A DNA stretch of 11,834 nucleotides, from assembly GCA_934569425.1 (NCBI GenBank), contig CAKTKM010000037.1, positions 1 to 11,834 on the forward strand, read 5' to 3'. The DNA comes from an uncultured Oscillospiraceae bacterium (GTDB lineage: Bacteria > Bacillota > Clostridia > Oscillospirales > Oscillospiraceae). Shown here piece after piece: positions 1-5,885 of this stretch (positions within the stretch are counted from its first letter, which is position 1; each line of letters opens with the position of its first letter). The position numbers and the translations under genes were made by a program. The notes under the pieces are model-generated. The model saw nothing but the letters and a program-made list of their open reading frames with translations, made no database searches and was not told the DNA's origin.

Positions 1-1
1 C

Positions 2-244
2 CTTGCGAAAGAGAAAGCCCGCGACAACCCCGGCAGGGCGCAGCCCACGGAGGCGGAATTGCAGAAACAGGCAGCGATGTTGGACGAACTGCATACCCAG
101 AACGGGGTGGCGTGGGATACCATCGACAACGTGCTCTACTTCTCTCTGGATCATGGCTACTGGGCACAACGGGTACAGAGCGCCTACGACCTCAAGCGGT
201 ATTTCAATAACGTCCTTGCCGACATGGTGAAGGATCAGGGGTAA
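2..244 (+). CDS. C-terminal part of an unknown protein (5' partial)
   Basis: The frame is open from the left edge to a TAA at 242-244 and gives about 80 residues. It begins with a charged segment (LAKEKARDN...), then an aromatic-rich segment (VAWDTIDNVLYFSLDHGYWA) and a final helix (YDLKRYFNNVLADMVKDQG). The real start is outside the window; the in-frame TTG at 59 has no ribosome binding site and is unlikely to be used. The recombinase-like gene starts 27 bases downstream, so the two may share a transcript. I do not recognise the family. The end of a phage- or ICE-type replication protein is possible by position only. Confidence 0.6.
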   Translation, partial: LAKEKARDNPGRAQPTEAELQKQAAMLDELHTQNGVAWDTIDNVLYFSLDHGYWAQRVQSAYDLKRYFNNVLADMVKDQG

Positions 245-271
245 TAGCCCCGAATCATGGGAGGTGTTTTC

Positions 272-1330
272 ATGGACAACCACAGGGGCATAGCCCCCAT
301 CAAAAAGTTAGAAACCGCGGCGGATTTATTCCTGTGCAACGTGAAAGGCACTCGTTCTCCGCACACCTTCGCCGCCTACAGAGCGGTACTTTCAGACTTC
401 ATCCGCTTCTTTTCCGAAAGCACGGATGTAAACGGCAGTGATCCGGGATTTGTGGCCGTCATGGCGTGGCGGGATGGTTTGAGGGAGCGGGGGCTATCCC
501 CCAGCTCCATCAAGCACTATCTCACGCTGCTCCACAGTTTTTTTGACTTCGCCTGTGACCCGGCTTGCGGCGGCTGGTACGAAAACAACCCCGTCATCAA
601 GCGGCTAAAGCCAGCGGAGGAAAGTTCCCCCCGCCGACAACGGGAGTGTTCTCTCACCGCGTGGCAGGTCATACGCCTCTGGCGCTACGATAAGGCCCCC
701 GGCTGCCACCGTGAGACCTGGCCCCGGAATTATGCCGTTGTCATCCTGCTGTTGACCGCTGGGCTGCAAAACGCCGAACTCCGCGCCCTTACCCCTGCTG
801 ATCTGGACTGGGAGGATGAGATGCTGAACGTGACGCAGGGCCGGGCCAACGGCTTCCGGCGGATCGATTTCCCGCCCATCGCCCAATCCGCCGTGAGGCT
901 TTATCTGGCTTCAGGTCTACGCCCCAAAGACCTGCCCGACACCGCGCCCTTGTTCGGCACTACCAGCCCCAAGGAGTTTGGTGCTCGCGTCCGTGACGGG
1001 GAATGGGCGCAAGGCTCCGCCCAATGGCTTAACGGCATCGTCCTGCGCCATGTAAAGGCCGTCACCGGTGTGGATGGGATCACCACCGAGGATTTGCGCC
1101 ATGTGGGCGCAAGTCTGGACTTAAACTCTGGCCTGCCTCTGGATGAGCTGCAATATAAACTGGGACACAGAGACATAAAATCGACGCAGCGGGCCGCCGG
1201 TATGCGTCAGGGCCGCGCTGGCCGTGGGCGTGCGCTTCTGGTGTACGAGGCACAGGACAATCAGGTGCAGATCAACAACGCCATTCTGGCGGAGGCCACA
1301 GGGCAACAGGGCGAGAAAAACCGCCCCTGA
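272..1330 (+). CDS. Tyrosine recombinase-like protein, catalytic residues apparently degenerate
   Basis: This 352-residue protein has the length and layout of a phage/ICE tyrosine recombinase: an N-terminal SAM-like core-binding domain (about residues 10-105) and a C-terminal catalytic-type domain (about 130-335). The ATG at 272 is preferred over that at 257 because GGAGGT at 260-265 lies 6 bases upstream of it. Box I reads TAGLQNAELRAL, with Gln166 where the first catalytic Arg is expected. Box II reads TTEDLRHVGAS, keeping Arg276 and His277 but with Glu273 at the HxxR His position. In LGHRDIKSTQRA, Gly298-His299 are kept but Ala308 sits at the usual nucleophile Tyr position (nine after His299). 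The fold is clear, but strand-exchange activity is doubtful. It may bind DNA only, or be decaying. The terminal hairpin overlaps its stop codon. Confidence 0.85.
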   Translation: MDNHRGIAPIKKLETAADLFLCNVKGTRSPHTFAAYRAVLSDFIRFFSESTDVNGSDPGFVAVMAWRDGLRERGLSPSSIKHYLTLLHSFFDFACDPACGGWYENNPVIKRLKPAEESSPRRQRECSLTAWQVIRLWRYDKAPGCHRETWPRNYAVVILLLTAGLQNAELRALTPADLDWEDEMLNVTQGRANGFRRIDFPPIAQSAVRLYLASGLRPKDLPDTAPLFGTTSPKEFGARVRDGEWAQGSAQWLNGIVLRHVKAVTGVDGITTEDLRHVGASLDLNSGLPLDELQYKLGHRDIKSTQRAAGMRQGRAGRGRALLVYEAQDNQVQINNAILAEATGQQGEKNRP

Positions 1331-1350
1331 CCAGCGTGGTCAAGGGCGGT
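1315..1350 (-). terminator. Intrinsic terminator of the leftward regulator block
   Basis: A 14-bp stem with one mismatch (1320-1333 with 1337-1350, loop GCG) is followed on the minus strand by TTTTTCTCGC. It is oriented to stop transcription arriving from the 66-residue gene ending at 1464. On the plus strand the same hairpin has no T-run, so it is a poor terminator for the recombinase gene, whose stop codon lies inside it. Confidence 0.75.
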
Positions 1351-1463
1351 GGTGGGTATTTATATGGCTTTGTATTACGAAAAGCAAAATTGTCTGTGCT
1401 TCAGAGCAATGGAAGCAGCACAGGGGGAGAGATTTTCCTCCCACCCCCTGCGCTGTTTACCGA

Positions 1464-1664
1464 CTACGCATCTAACCATTCCTGAACGTCATCAAGGTCA
1501 AGCTCAAAGCGTGAACCACTCACAACGCTGGATGTTTGCAAATCCACAATCATGTAACCGCCCAAATTATCAGGCGATACAGCTTCACGGGATTTATGCA
1601 ATGCGTAGCCGCATCTATTCAATGCGCGGCGGAGTCTCTGCTCCTGGCTCTTGTTAACAGTCAT
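1464..1664 (-). CDS. Small conserved-looking mobile-element protein, unknown function
   Basis: A 66-residue protein. The N-terminal half is basic (MTVNKSQEQRLRRALNRCGY). A short beta-like stretch follows (DNLGGYMIVDLQTSSVV), and the end is acidic (ELDLDDVQEWLDA). The start is firm: AAGGAGGT lies eight bases upstream of the ATG. I have the impression that similar small proteins sit next to integrases in gut Firmicute elements, but I cannot search. It lies 90 bases downstream of the second HTH gene with no terminator between, so it is probably the last gene of the leftward operon, ending at the terminator at 1315-1350. No catalytic motif is visible. A role as a small accessory or DNA-associated factor is speculation. 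Confidence 0.75.
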   Translation of the reverse strand: MTVNKSQEQRLRRALNRCGYALHKSREAVSPDNLGGYMIVDLQTSSVVSGSRFELDLDDVQEWLDA

Positions 1665-1754
1665 TTTAAATTACCTCCTTAGAAATTAGGGCATTTAACC
1701 ATGCCTGCCAAACCACGCCTTACCTTACCGCGCTTTGAACCGTTTTTTAGCGGA

Positions 1755-2009
1755 TTACTTACCGCTTGCCATTAAACACTCACACAGCTCCGTCATGGGA
1801 ATGTGCAGTTTCTTACAGGCTCTCTCAAGCTCTCGCAGTGTGAAATCCATGGGGGTGTCCAGTTTCCGGTGCAATGTTGAGGGAGAGATTTTCATGGCCG
1901 CTGCAAGCTCGGCCCGCGTCACTCGTTCTGCACCCATGCCGCCTCGCAGCATCCTGCTCAGCTTTTGATCGATCGGATTTACTCCCAGCAAAGGTCTTAC
2001 TCGCGGCAT
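1755..2009 (-). CDS. Small HTH DNA-binding protein
   Basis: An 84-residue basic protein with a helix-turn-helix in about residues 30-65: VTRAELAAAMKISPSTLHRKLDTP, then a second helix pair (FTLRELERACKKLHIPMTEL). This is the XRE/lambda-repressor-like layout, where the SPSTLHRK segment would be the recognition helix. GGGGAGGAG sits five bases upstream of the ATG. The start is only two bases beyond the stop of the preceding HTH gene (2012-2221), and its ribosome binding site lies inside that gene's 3' end, so the two are translationally coupled. Two paired small HTH proteins read away from an early operon suggest a repressor/anti-repressor or co-repressor pair. Which one binds the operators at 2266-2354 is not known. 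Confidence 0.85.
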   Translation of the reverse strand: MPRVRPLLGVNPIDQKLSRMLRGGMGAERVTRAELAAAMKISPSTLHRKLDTPMDFTLRELERACKKLHIPMTELCECLMASGK

Positions 2010-2011
2010 AG

Positions 2012-2221
2012 TTACTCCTCCCCTCTATGCTCGACCAAATCTCCCGGTTGGCACTTCAAGAGCGTACATATTGTATCTATCGTTTTCCATGAAACGATTT
2101 CACCATTTCTGAGCTGCTGGATCACACGTTCCCCCATGAGCTTTTCCTGTCGGAGCCTGTAAGTGGAGTAGCCCGCTTGCTTCAGCTTTTCCAAAACATC
2201 CACCTTGTATTGAATGGGCAT
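2012..2221 (-). CDS. XRE/Cro-CI family small repressor
   Basis: A 69-residue protein that is almost entirely one XRE-type helix-turn-helix domain: VDVLEKLKQAGYSTYRLRQ, then GERVIQQLRNGEIVSWKTI, then DTICTLLKCQPGDLVEH. The terminal CQPGDLVE segment is typical of short Cro/CI-like regulators. The start is supported by AAGGAGGG (2228-2235) six bases upstream. The promoter is visible: TTGTTT (2271-2276), 17 bases, TATGAT (2248-2253, minus strand) with an extended -10 TG. Its -35 falls inside the first of three operator-like repeats, so autoregulation is likely. By layout it is the leading candidate for controlling both the leftward block and the rightward small-gene operon. Confidence 0.9.
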   Translation of the reverse strand: MPIQYKVDVLEKLKQAGYSTYRLRQEKLMGERVIQQLRNGEIVSWKTIDTICTLLKCQPGDLVEHRGEE

Positions 2222-2239
2222 CGCTTGCCCTCCTTCCTG

Positions 2240-2360
2240 TGTAATACATCATACCACTATTGTGAACGCAAAACAAGTGTATATTTTGCACAGATAATAC
2301 ACGCAAAATATGTGTACTTTGTCAATATGCAAACACGCAAAATGGGTGTATATTATAATT
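2240..2360. promoter_or_regulatory. Divergent control region with three operator-like repeats
   Basis: Three 20-bp near-repeats with consensus ACGCAAAANNNGTGTANNTT begin at 2266, 2301 and 2335, spaced 35 and 34 bp. Each is framed as an imperfect dyad, best in copy 2: TACAC-N9-GTGTA at 2298-2316. Copy 1 covers the -35 of the leftward repressor promoter (-35 at 2271-2276, -10 at 2248-2253). Copy 3 abuts a TATAAT at 2354-2359 that probably drives the rightward operon, although no good -35 sits at normal spacing from it. The layout is that of a phage- or ICE-type divergent operator controlled by the XRE repressor. Confidence 0.7.
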
Positions 2361-2505
2361 ACCGAAAGGCAAACGGGGTGGCTCCAAACAAGCCATAATC
2401 GGGCGGCAGACATACTGGTGAAAAGCCCCTCGAGCGCTCAATACATTCCAGACGTCGCCCGGCCCCAATTGCCGGAACAACCCAAGACTTTAAGGAGGTA
2501 CAGCA

Positions 2506-2775
2506 ATGAGCATCAACGAATTGGAGAGCAAGGCCCGAGAGCTGCGCCAGCTGCAGGCGCTGATCGAAGAAGCCCAGCAGGAAGCGGAGGCTATCAAGGC
2601 CGCGATCAAGGCCGCTATGGGTGACGCCGAGGAGATTCGTGCCGGTGAGTACCGGATCACCTGGAGGCCCATCACCAGCAGCCGCATTGATACCGCCGCG
2701 CTGAAAAAGGCTTTGCCCGATCTGGCAGCACAGTTCACCAAGGTCAACACCGTCCGGCGGTTCAGCGTTGCATGA
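2506..2775 (+). CDS. Small coiled-coil phage/ICE early protein, unknown function
   Basis: An 89-residue protein with AAGGAGG at 2492-2498, eight bases before the ATG. Residues 1-45 form a charged, heptad-like helix (LESKARELRQLQALIEEAQ...), and the C-terminal half looks beta-rich (GEYRITWRPITSSRIDTAALKKALPD, then VNTVRRFSV). I recall similar small proteins being encoded just before YqaJ-type recombinases in Clostridial phages and plasmids, but no recombinase follows here, and this is memory rather than a search. It is the first gene of the rightward operon, about 150 bases after the TATAAT. The untranslated stretch between holds a short GC-rich hairpin at 2459-2475. Confidence 0.8.
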   Translation: MSINELESKARELRQLQALIEEAQQEAEAIKAAIKAAMGDAEEIRAGEYRITWRPITSSRIDTAALKKALPDLAAQFTKVNTVRRFSVA

Positions 2776-2814
2776 GCCACACGGCCTGAAGCATTTTGAA
2801 AGGAGGTGAAAACC

Positions 2815-3096
2815 ATGGAATTATCACGCTATGAACAGGAAACGATCTTCAACTTCAACGAAGCAGAGACAACCGCCGACATCTACACTCATAACAGGGC
2901 CCTGCGCCAGAAGTTGGAAACGTGGGCGCTGAATAGACCGGCGGAGTGTCGACTTGTCAGGACATCCCACAACGGCAAGGCCGTCGAGTACATCGTGCCG
3001 AAGGCATGGCTGCGTGTCAAACCGCCGCGTGCAATGAGTGACGCACAGAAAGCAGCACTTGCAAAGGCACGGGAAAAGGCCAATACCTCCGTGTAA
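2815..3096 (+). CDS. Small mobile-element protein, unknown function
   Basis: A 93-residue protein. The ATG at 2815 is preferred to the GTG at 2806 because AAAGGAGG (2799-2806) is correctly placed for the ATG and overlaps the GTG. It begins MELSRYEQETIFNFNEAE, an acidic helical segment. A central beta-like region follows (ECRLVRTSHNGKAVEYIVPK), then a basic tail (MSDAQKAALAKAREKA). The layout resembles small hypothetical proteins of gut Firmicute prophages. A nucleic-acid role is possible from the basic tail but unproven. It is the second gene of the rightward operon, 39 bases after the previous stop. A 143-base gap follows before the next start, containing only a short GGGTA/TACCC hairpin and no convincing gene. 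Confidence 0.78.
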   Translation: MELSRYEQETIFNFNEAETTADIYTHNRALRQKLETWALNRPAECRLVRTSHNGKAVEYIVPKAWLRVKPPRAMSDAQKAALAKAREKANTSV

Positions 3097-3239
3097 CGGC
3101 TCTGTACGCAGCGTTTCAAGACCACGTGAGACAAACCGAGGGTAAGTATACCCCCTGCCATGTCGGACGCGCCCAACCACTCCGGCAGCACGGCGGAAAA
3201 TAGGAAAGCGGCCATGCAAGACCGCGGAAAGGAAACAGA

Positions 3240-3728
3240 ATGTTTTACATCAAAGATCAAGGTCGTCAGATCGTCATTGAGGACGGTGAGGGCGGCAACG
3301 TATTCACACGATGTGGAGATTGCGGTACGGAGTTCGAGGTCGATCTGGTAGAGGCCATACGCAACGGCTGCGACATCTACGCATCTTCAATCTATTGCCC
3401 GGCATGCAGTGCCAAGCGGCTGAAGGCAAAGAAGGAGACTGACCGCGAAATCAAGCTCCTCGCTGAGCGATATGAAGACTGTGGCATCACTGAGGAAATC
3501 CTCCGCAATTTAATGGACAAGGAAGCTGATTTGGATGACCGTGCCAAGCTACTCGGCATCAAGTTAGGACTGGCCCACGAATTTCACCGGCAGGAGCTTT
3601 TCAGCGTTGATGACCTGTGCCATGTTACCGGTATGACGCCCGACGAAGCTATGGCGGCGATAGAAGAGGCGGGCATCTCTCCAATCACGGTAAAGCCAGC
3701 ACCGTGGCTGAATGGCGGTGCATCGTGA
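3240..3728 (+). CDS. Zinc-ribbon protein with C-terminal helical domain
   Basis: A 162-residue protein. Cys25/Cys28 (RCGDCG) and Cys53/Cys56 (YCPACS) form a likely four-Cys zinc ribbon, preceded by a short beta segment (FYIKDQGRQIVIEDGEGG). Residues about 60-110 are a charged helix. The end (LFSVDDLCHVTGMTPDEAMA) looks like a small helix-turn-helix or a DUF-type helical bundle. The start has a GGAAAGGA ribosome site (3226-3233) six bases upstream. The stop TGA overlaps the GTG start of the next zinc-ribbon ORF (GTGA), so translation is coupled. Function is unknown. Nucleic-acid or protein binding within an element's early operon is the reasonable guess. Confidence 0.82.
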   Translation: MFYIKDQGRQIVIEDGEGGNVFTRCGDCGTEFEVDLVEAIRNGCDIYASSIYCPACSAKRLKAKKETDREIKLLAERYEDCGITEEILRNLMDKEADLDDRAKLLGIKLGLAHEFHRQELFSVDDLCHVTGMTPDEAMAAIEEAGISPITVKPAPWLNGGAS

Positions 3729-3982
3729 GTTATTTCCACACATGCCGCCGGTGCGGGGCCAACCTCGACCCTGGCGAAAAGTGCGATTGTGGAGGTGACG
3801 CTGATGTATTACCCTCTCACAGTCGCCGGAGCGATCCAGCTTACCCGCTGGGTGTTTGCCCTTCTGGACGCAATAGAAAAGCCCCCTGTGCCTACGCCGA
3901 CCAAAGCACGACACAAGGGAGCTTGAGTACCAACCACCACAGGGAGGCCAGTATGTTCATTGTACCAGCCTCCCGCCGATAA
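3725..3982 (+). CDS. Small zinc-ribbon protein, 3' end reads out of frame over the next gene
   Basis: Starts with GTG overlapping the preceding stop (GTGA). The first 27 or so residues form a compact zinc ribbon: Cys7-x2-Cys10 (TCRRCGANLDPGE) and Cys20-x-Cys22 (KCDCGG). Small proteins of just this segment are, as far as I recall, common in Clostridial elements. After Gly24 the frame runs to 85 residues but becomes low-quality (Ser/Arg/His-rich, no hydrophobic pattern), and 3804-3926 is better explained by another frame. The ancestral stop near 3800 was therefore probably lost, or the tail is a tolerated read-through. The ribbon part is well supported; the tail is not. Confidence 0.6.
   Translation: MSYFHTCRRCGANLDPGEKCDCGGDADVLPSHSRRSDPAYPLGVCPSGRNRKAPCAYADQSTTQGSLSTNHHREASMFIVPASRR
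3804..3926 (+). CDS. Short amphipathic protein nested out of frame
   Basis: A 40-residue ORF, too short for usual length filters. It starts with ATG at 3804, seven bases after a strong GGAGGT (3791-3796) that is embedded in the zinc-ribbon coding sequence. It has a hydrophobic helix (TVAGAIQLTRWVFALLDAIE) followed by a Pro/Lys tail (KPPVPTPTKARHKGA), an orderly composition unlike the overlapping frame. It lies entirely inside the 3725-3982 ORF. Likely a genuine small gene of the operon, function unknown. The helix is amphipathic and could associate with a membrane or a partner. Evidence is ribosome site, composition and position only. Confidence 0.5.
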   Translation: MYYPLTVAGAIQLTRWVFALLDAIEKPPVPTPTKARHKGA

Positions 3983-3997
3983 AGCAAGGAGGATAAC

Positions 3998-4504
3998 ATG
4001 ATTTACACTTACGAACTTACCGCCGCTGAACGGCACACCATCCGCGAGGGCCTTTACGAACTCATGGCCGACTTTGAACGCCCGTGGCGTATGCTGCTGC
4101 ACCTGTGGCTCCGCTATTGGGGCGAGGGTAGAAACTACGAGGAAGCATTGAGAAACGACGCGGAGTTTATCGGTGATCTGCTTCTGACCATCACAAACGA
4201 GCTGGGCGATGCATTGAGGGCGTACCATCTGATGACCGGCGGCGAGCTTGAGGGCGACCGCGCTCCCTGCGCCGCCTTCATGGAGGAGGCGAAGCGTATC
4301 GAGCAGTCCCGCCGAGTAGACGAATGCTTTGATGCTGTCAGAAAGATGGTGTGTCAAGCCCGCTCACTTACCCCGGCAGAGCGCGACGCCTTCCTTGATC
4401 GTCTGAACAACGAGATCACGACCAAGCGCGACAACGACGCTATTCCGGAGTTGGAGGCGTTTACCGCCGAGGTGAAGGGCATCATAGACAGCAGGATGGA
4501 GTAA
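3998..4504 (+). CDS. Helical mobile-element protein, unknown function
   Basis: A 168-residue, largely alpha-helical, acidic protein with AAGGAGG (3986-3992) five bases before the ATG. It begins MIYTYELTAAERHTIREGLYE. The middle is rich in Leu/Trp (RMLLHLWLRYWGEGR) and acidic residues, and the end is charged (RLNNEITTKRDNDAIPELEA). There is no signal peptide, no clear transmembrane helix and no recognisable catalytic motif. It is the last gene of the rightward operon and is followed within 25 bases by a strong terminator, which sets the operon's extent (about 2360-4563). I do not recognise the family. Confidence 0.8.
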   Translation: MIYTYELTAAERHTIREGLYELMADFERPWRMLLHLWLRYWGEGRNYEEALRNDAEFIGDLLLTITNELGDALRAYHLMTGGELEGDRAPCAAFMEEAKRIEQSRRVDECFDAVRKMVCQARSLTPAERDAFLDRLNNEITTKRDNDAIPELEAFTAEVKGIIDSRME

Positions 4505-4525
4505 GCACCACACACGCTACATACC

Positions 4526-4563
4526 AAGAGAGCACCGACCACCGGGCCGGTGCTCTCTTTCTC
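4526..4563 (+). terminator. Strong intrinsic terminator of the rightward small-gene operon
   Basis: A perfect 12-bp stem AAGAGAGCACCG (4526-4537) with CGGTGCTCTCTT (4548-4559) and a 10-nt loop, followed by T-rich TCTC. It lies 22 bases after the stop at 4504. The minus-strand flank has no T-run, so it acts mainly rightward. Confidence 0.9.
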
Positions 4564-4577
4564 ATGTCTGCAAGCGG

Positions 4578-4630
4578 GTACACACTACACAGTGTGAGAA
4601 GCCACACGGTGTGGGAAACACACGGTGCGC
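4578..4630. repeat. CACAC dyad / iteron-like cluster
   Basis: Within 50 bp: CACACT-N4-AGTGTG (4581-4596), CCACAC-N-GTGTGG (4602-4614), and a 9-bp direct repeat CACACGGTG at 4603 and 4619. Further right (4743-4757) is a G-rich tract, GGGGTGGGGGTGG. The 275 bases between the terminator and the abi stop contain no convincing gene on either strand. Such clustered dyads suit protein binding (operator, oriT accessory or replication site), but no partner gene is visible. Confidence 0.5.
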
Positions 4631-4839
4631 AAGGGGAAAAGCTGAGGACAAGTTCACCGCGGTACTTACCCTCACCCCACTGCTCGGATTTGAAATCGAC
4701 GCAGTGAACAGGGCAAAGGATAGAATCTCAAATGCGAACCTTTGGGGTGGGGGTGGTTTACGATTCTGAGATGAAAAAGTGAAGCTACCCCATCCGGAAC
4801 TCTCCCTGTCGGGTAGATGTTCCGATCTGCGTGGGAGCG

Positions 4840-5703
4840 CTACTTTCTCAACTGCGCCTGCCAATCCGTCGGAAAAGCCATGTGGTAGAGGTCTATGTCC
4901 TCCGCATACTCCTCAAAGAGTGCTTGGATGGGCAGAAGTACCTCAGTGTTCCACTTGGAAACATCCGGATAGAGGTTCTTCAGCACCAAAACAGCGCCCC
5001 ACAACCGCCGTTTGGCGTTGTCCGCCAAATTGATCCCCGCAGGCATGGCGGAAAATATTCTGTAATACAGTCGGCCATAGTGGGCACATATATTTCTCAA
5101 GTCAGTACAGCACCGCAGCCAACTGGTCAAATTCTTGGGCGTTGTCCGGTATAGCTCCTCTGCCAGTTGCTTCTTATCCTGCATTGTCATGTCCGCATAG
5201 AAATACGACAACGTGCCAAAGGTAAACAGTTCAACAATGGCCCATATAGGAAAAACACCGTCGTACTTTTCAAGATGGTGCTTTACAAACAGGACTTTTT
5301 TGTTATTCTCAATCTCCCGCCGCAGAGTAGCATTAAATTTCTCCGCATTGTGCTTGTCCGAGTAATTACCGGAGTCCAAATACCCTGTTGCCCCGTATTT
5401 ATGAGCATGGTAGTAGGCAAAGCGGGCACGCAGGAATATTTCTACTTCTTCGACCGCCGAAAACAGGATACCGCGCAGCTTGCGGTCGAACTCATAGATG
5501 CGGTAGACCTTGCGGAATGTCGTGCCGTCTTTATAGTGTCCATTTGCGTCCCTGAACGGCAGGAAATATGCCGACAGCCGGTAATAATTTACCGCCTTCA
5601 GCACCTCGCAGCAGGCCGCTTCATCCTCAATTACACATCCGCGCTCTTTTAACTTGGCGAGCTGCTCTGTGTATGTTGTCGGTACTTTCATCTGTAAGGT
5701 CAT
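4840..5703 (-). CDS. Abi_2 family abortive-infection protein with HEPN motif (AbiD/AbiF type)
   Basis: A 287-residue cytoplasmic protein of the Abi_2 (AbiD/F) family, which includes phage-resistance proteins carried on plasmids and elements. Family signatures seen are NYYRLSAYFLPF (39-50), YEFDRKLR (70-77), FPIWAIVELFTFGTLS (151-166), and RNICAHYGRLY (203-213). Arg203-x4-His208 in the last is the Rx4H motif of HEPN ribonucleases, suggesting RNA cleavage on phage attack. The start at 5703 is chosen because GGAG is eight bases upstream; the ATG at 5709 is an alternative. Upstream codons in frame lie in the leader hairpin and are unlikely to be translated. It has its own sigma-A promoter (5788-5816) and lies opposite to its neighbours like a cargo gene. 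No antitoxin gene is adjacent. Confidence 0.92.
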   Translation of the reverse strand: MTLQMKVPTTYTEQLAKLKERGCVIEDEAACCEVLKAVNYYRLSAYFLPFRDANGHYKDGTTFRKVYRIYEFDRKLRGILFSAVEEVEIFLRARFAYYHAHKYGATGYLDSGNYSDKHNAEKFNATLRREIENNKKVLFVKHHLEKYDGVFPIWAIVELFTFGTLSYFYADMTMQDKKQLAEELYRTTPKNLTSWLRCCTDLRNICAHYGRLYYRIFSAMPAGINLADNAKRRLWGAVLVLKNLYPDVSKWNTEVLLPIQALFEEYAEDIDLYHMAFPTDWQAQLRK

Positions 5704-5721
5704 CGTCATTTCTCCGCATAT

Positions 5722-5742
5722 AAAAATGTCCCCCCTGGGACA
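5722..5742 (-). terminator. Terminator-like hairpin in the abi leader
   Basis: On the minus strand a 6-bp GC-rich stem TGTCCC/GGGACA with a 4-nt loop is followed directly by TTTTTA. It sits between the abi promoter (start near 5781) and the abi ribosome site (5712-5715). It could attenuate abi transcription. The stem is short, so its strength is uncertain. Confidence 0.45.
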
Positions 5743-5787
5743 CATCACACGAAACCGTGGAGAGGTGCGGGGGGTCCTGTTATGGTC

Positions 5788-5816
5788 ATTATATGCCGTT
5801 CTCGTAAAAAAAGCAA
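5788..5816 (-). promoter_or_regulatory. Sigma-A promoter of the abi gene
   Basis: On the minus strand: TTGCTT (5811-5816), exactly 17 bases, TATAAT (5788-5793). A 15-bp palindrome ATTTTTCGCAAAAAT (5831-5845) lies just upstream of the -35 and could be an operator or an UP-like element. The leader to the start codon is about 78 nt. Confidence 0.8.
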
Positions 5817-5885
5817 CTATAATTCAGAAGATTTTTCGCAAAAATGGTAAATTTCTTCTCAACATAGTTTCTGAGCGACTTTCCC

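Noticed and set aside
2266..2354. Three regularly spaced repeats considered as a mini CRISPR array
   Set aside because: The 20-bp repeats are imperfect dyads with 14-15 bp spacers inside a promoter region, too short and variable for CRISPR; an operator set fits better.
3809..4357. 182-codon minus ORF
   Set aside because: Lies opposite the well-initiated 3998-4504 gene and the nested small ORF, with no ribosome site and no recognisable motif.
4743..4757. G-quadruplex candidate GGGGTGGGGGTGG
   Set aside because: Only two long G-runs plus a terminal GG, so it lacks four runs of three or more G on the strand.
4562..4864. 100-codon minus ORF downstream of abi
   Set aside because: Crosses the dyad cluster and G-rich tract, lacks a ribosome site and overlaps the abi 3' end.
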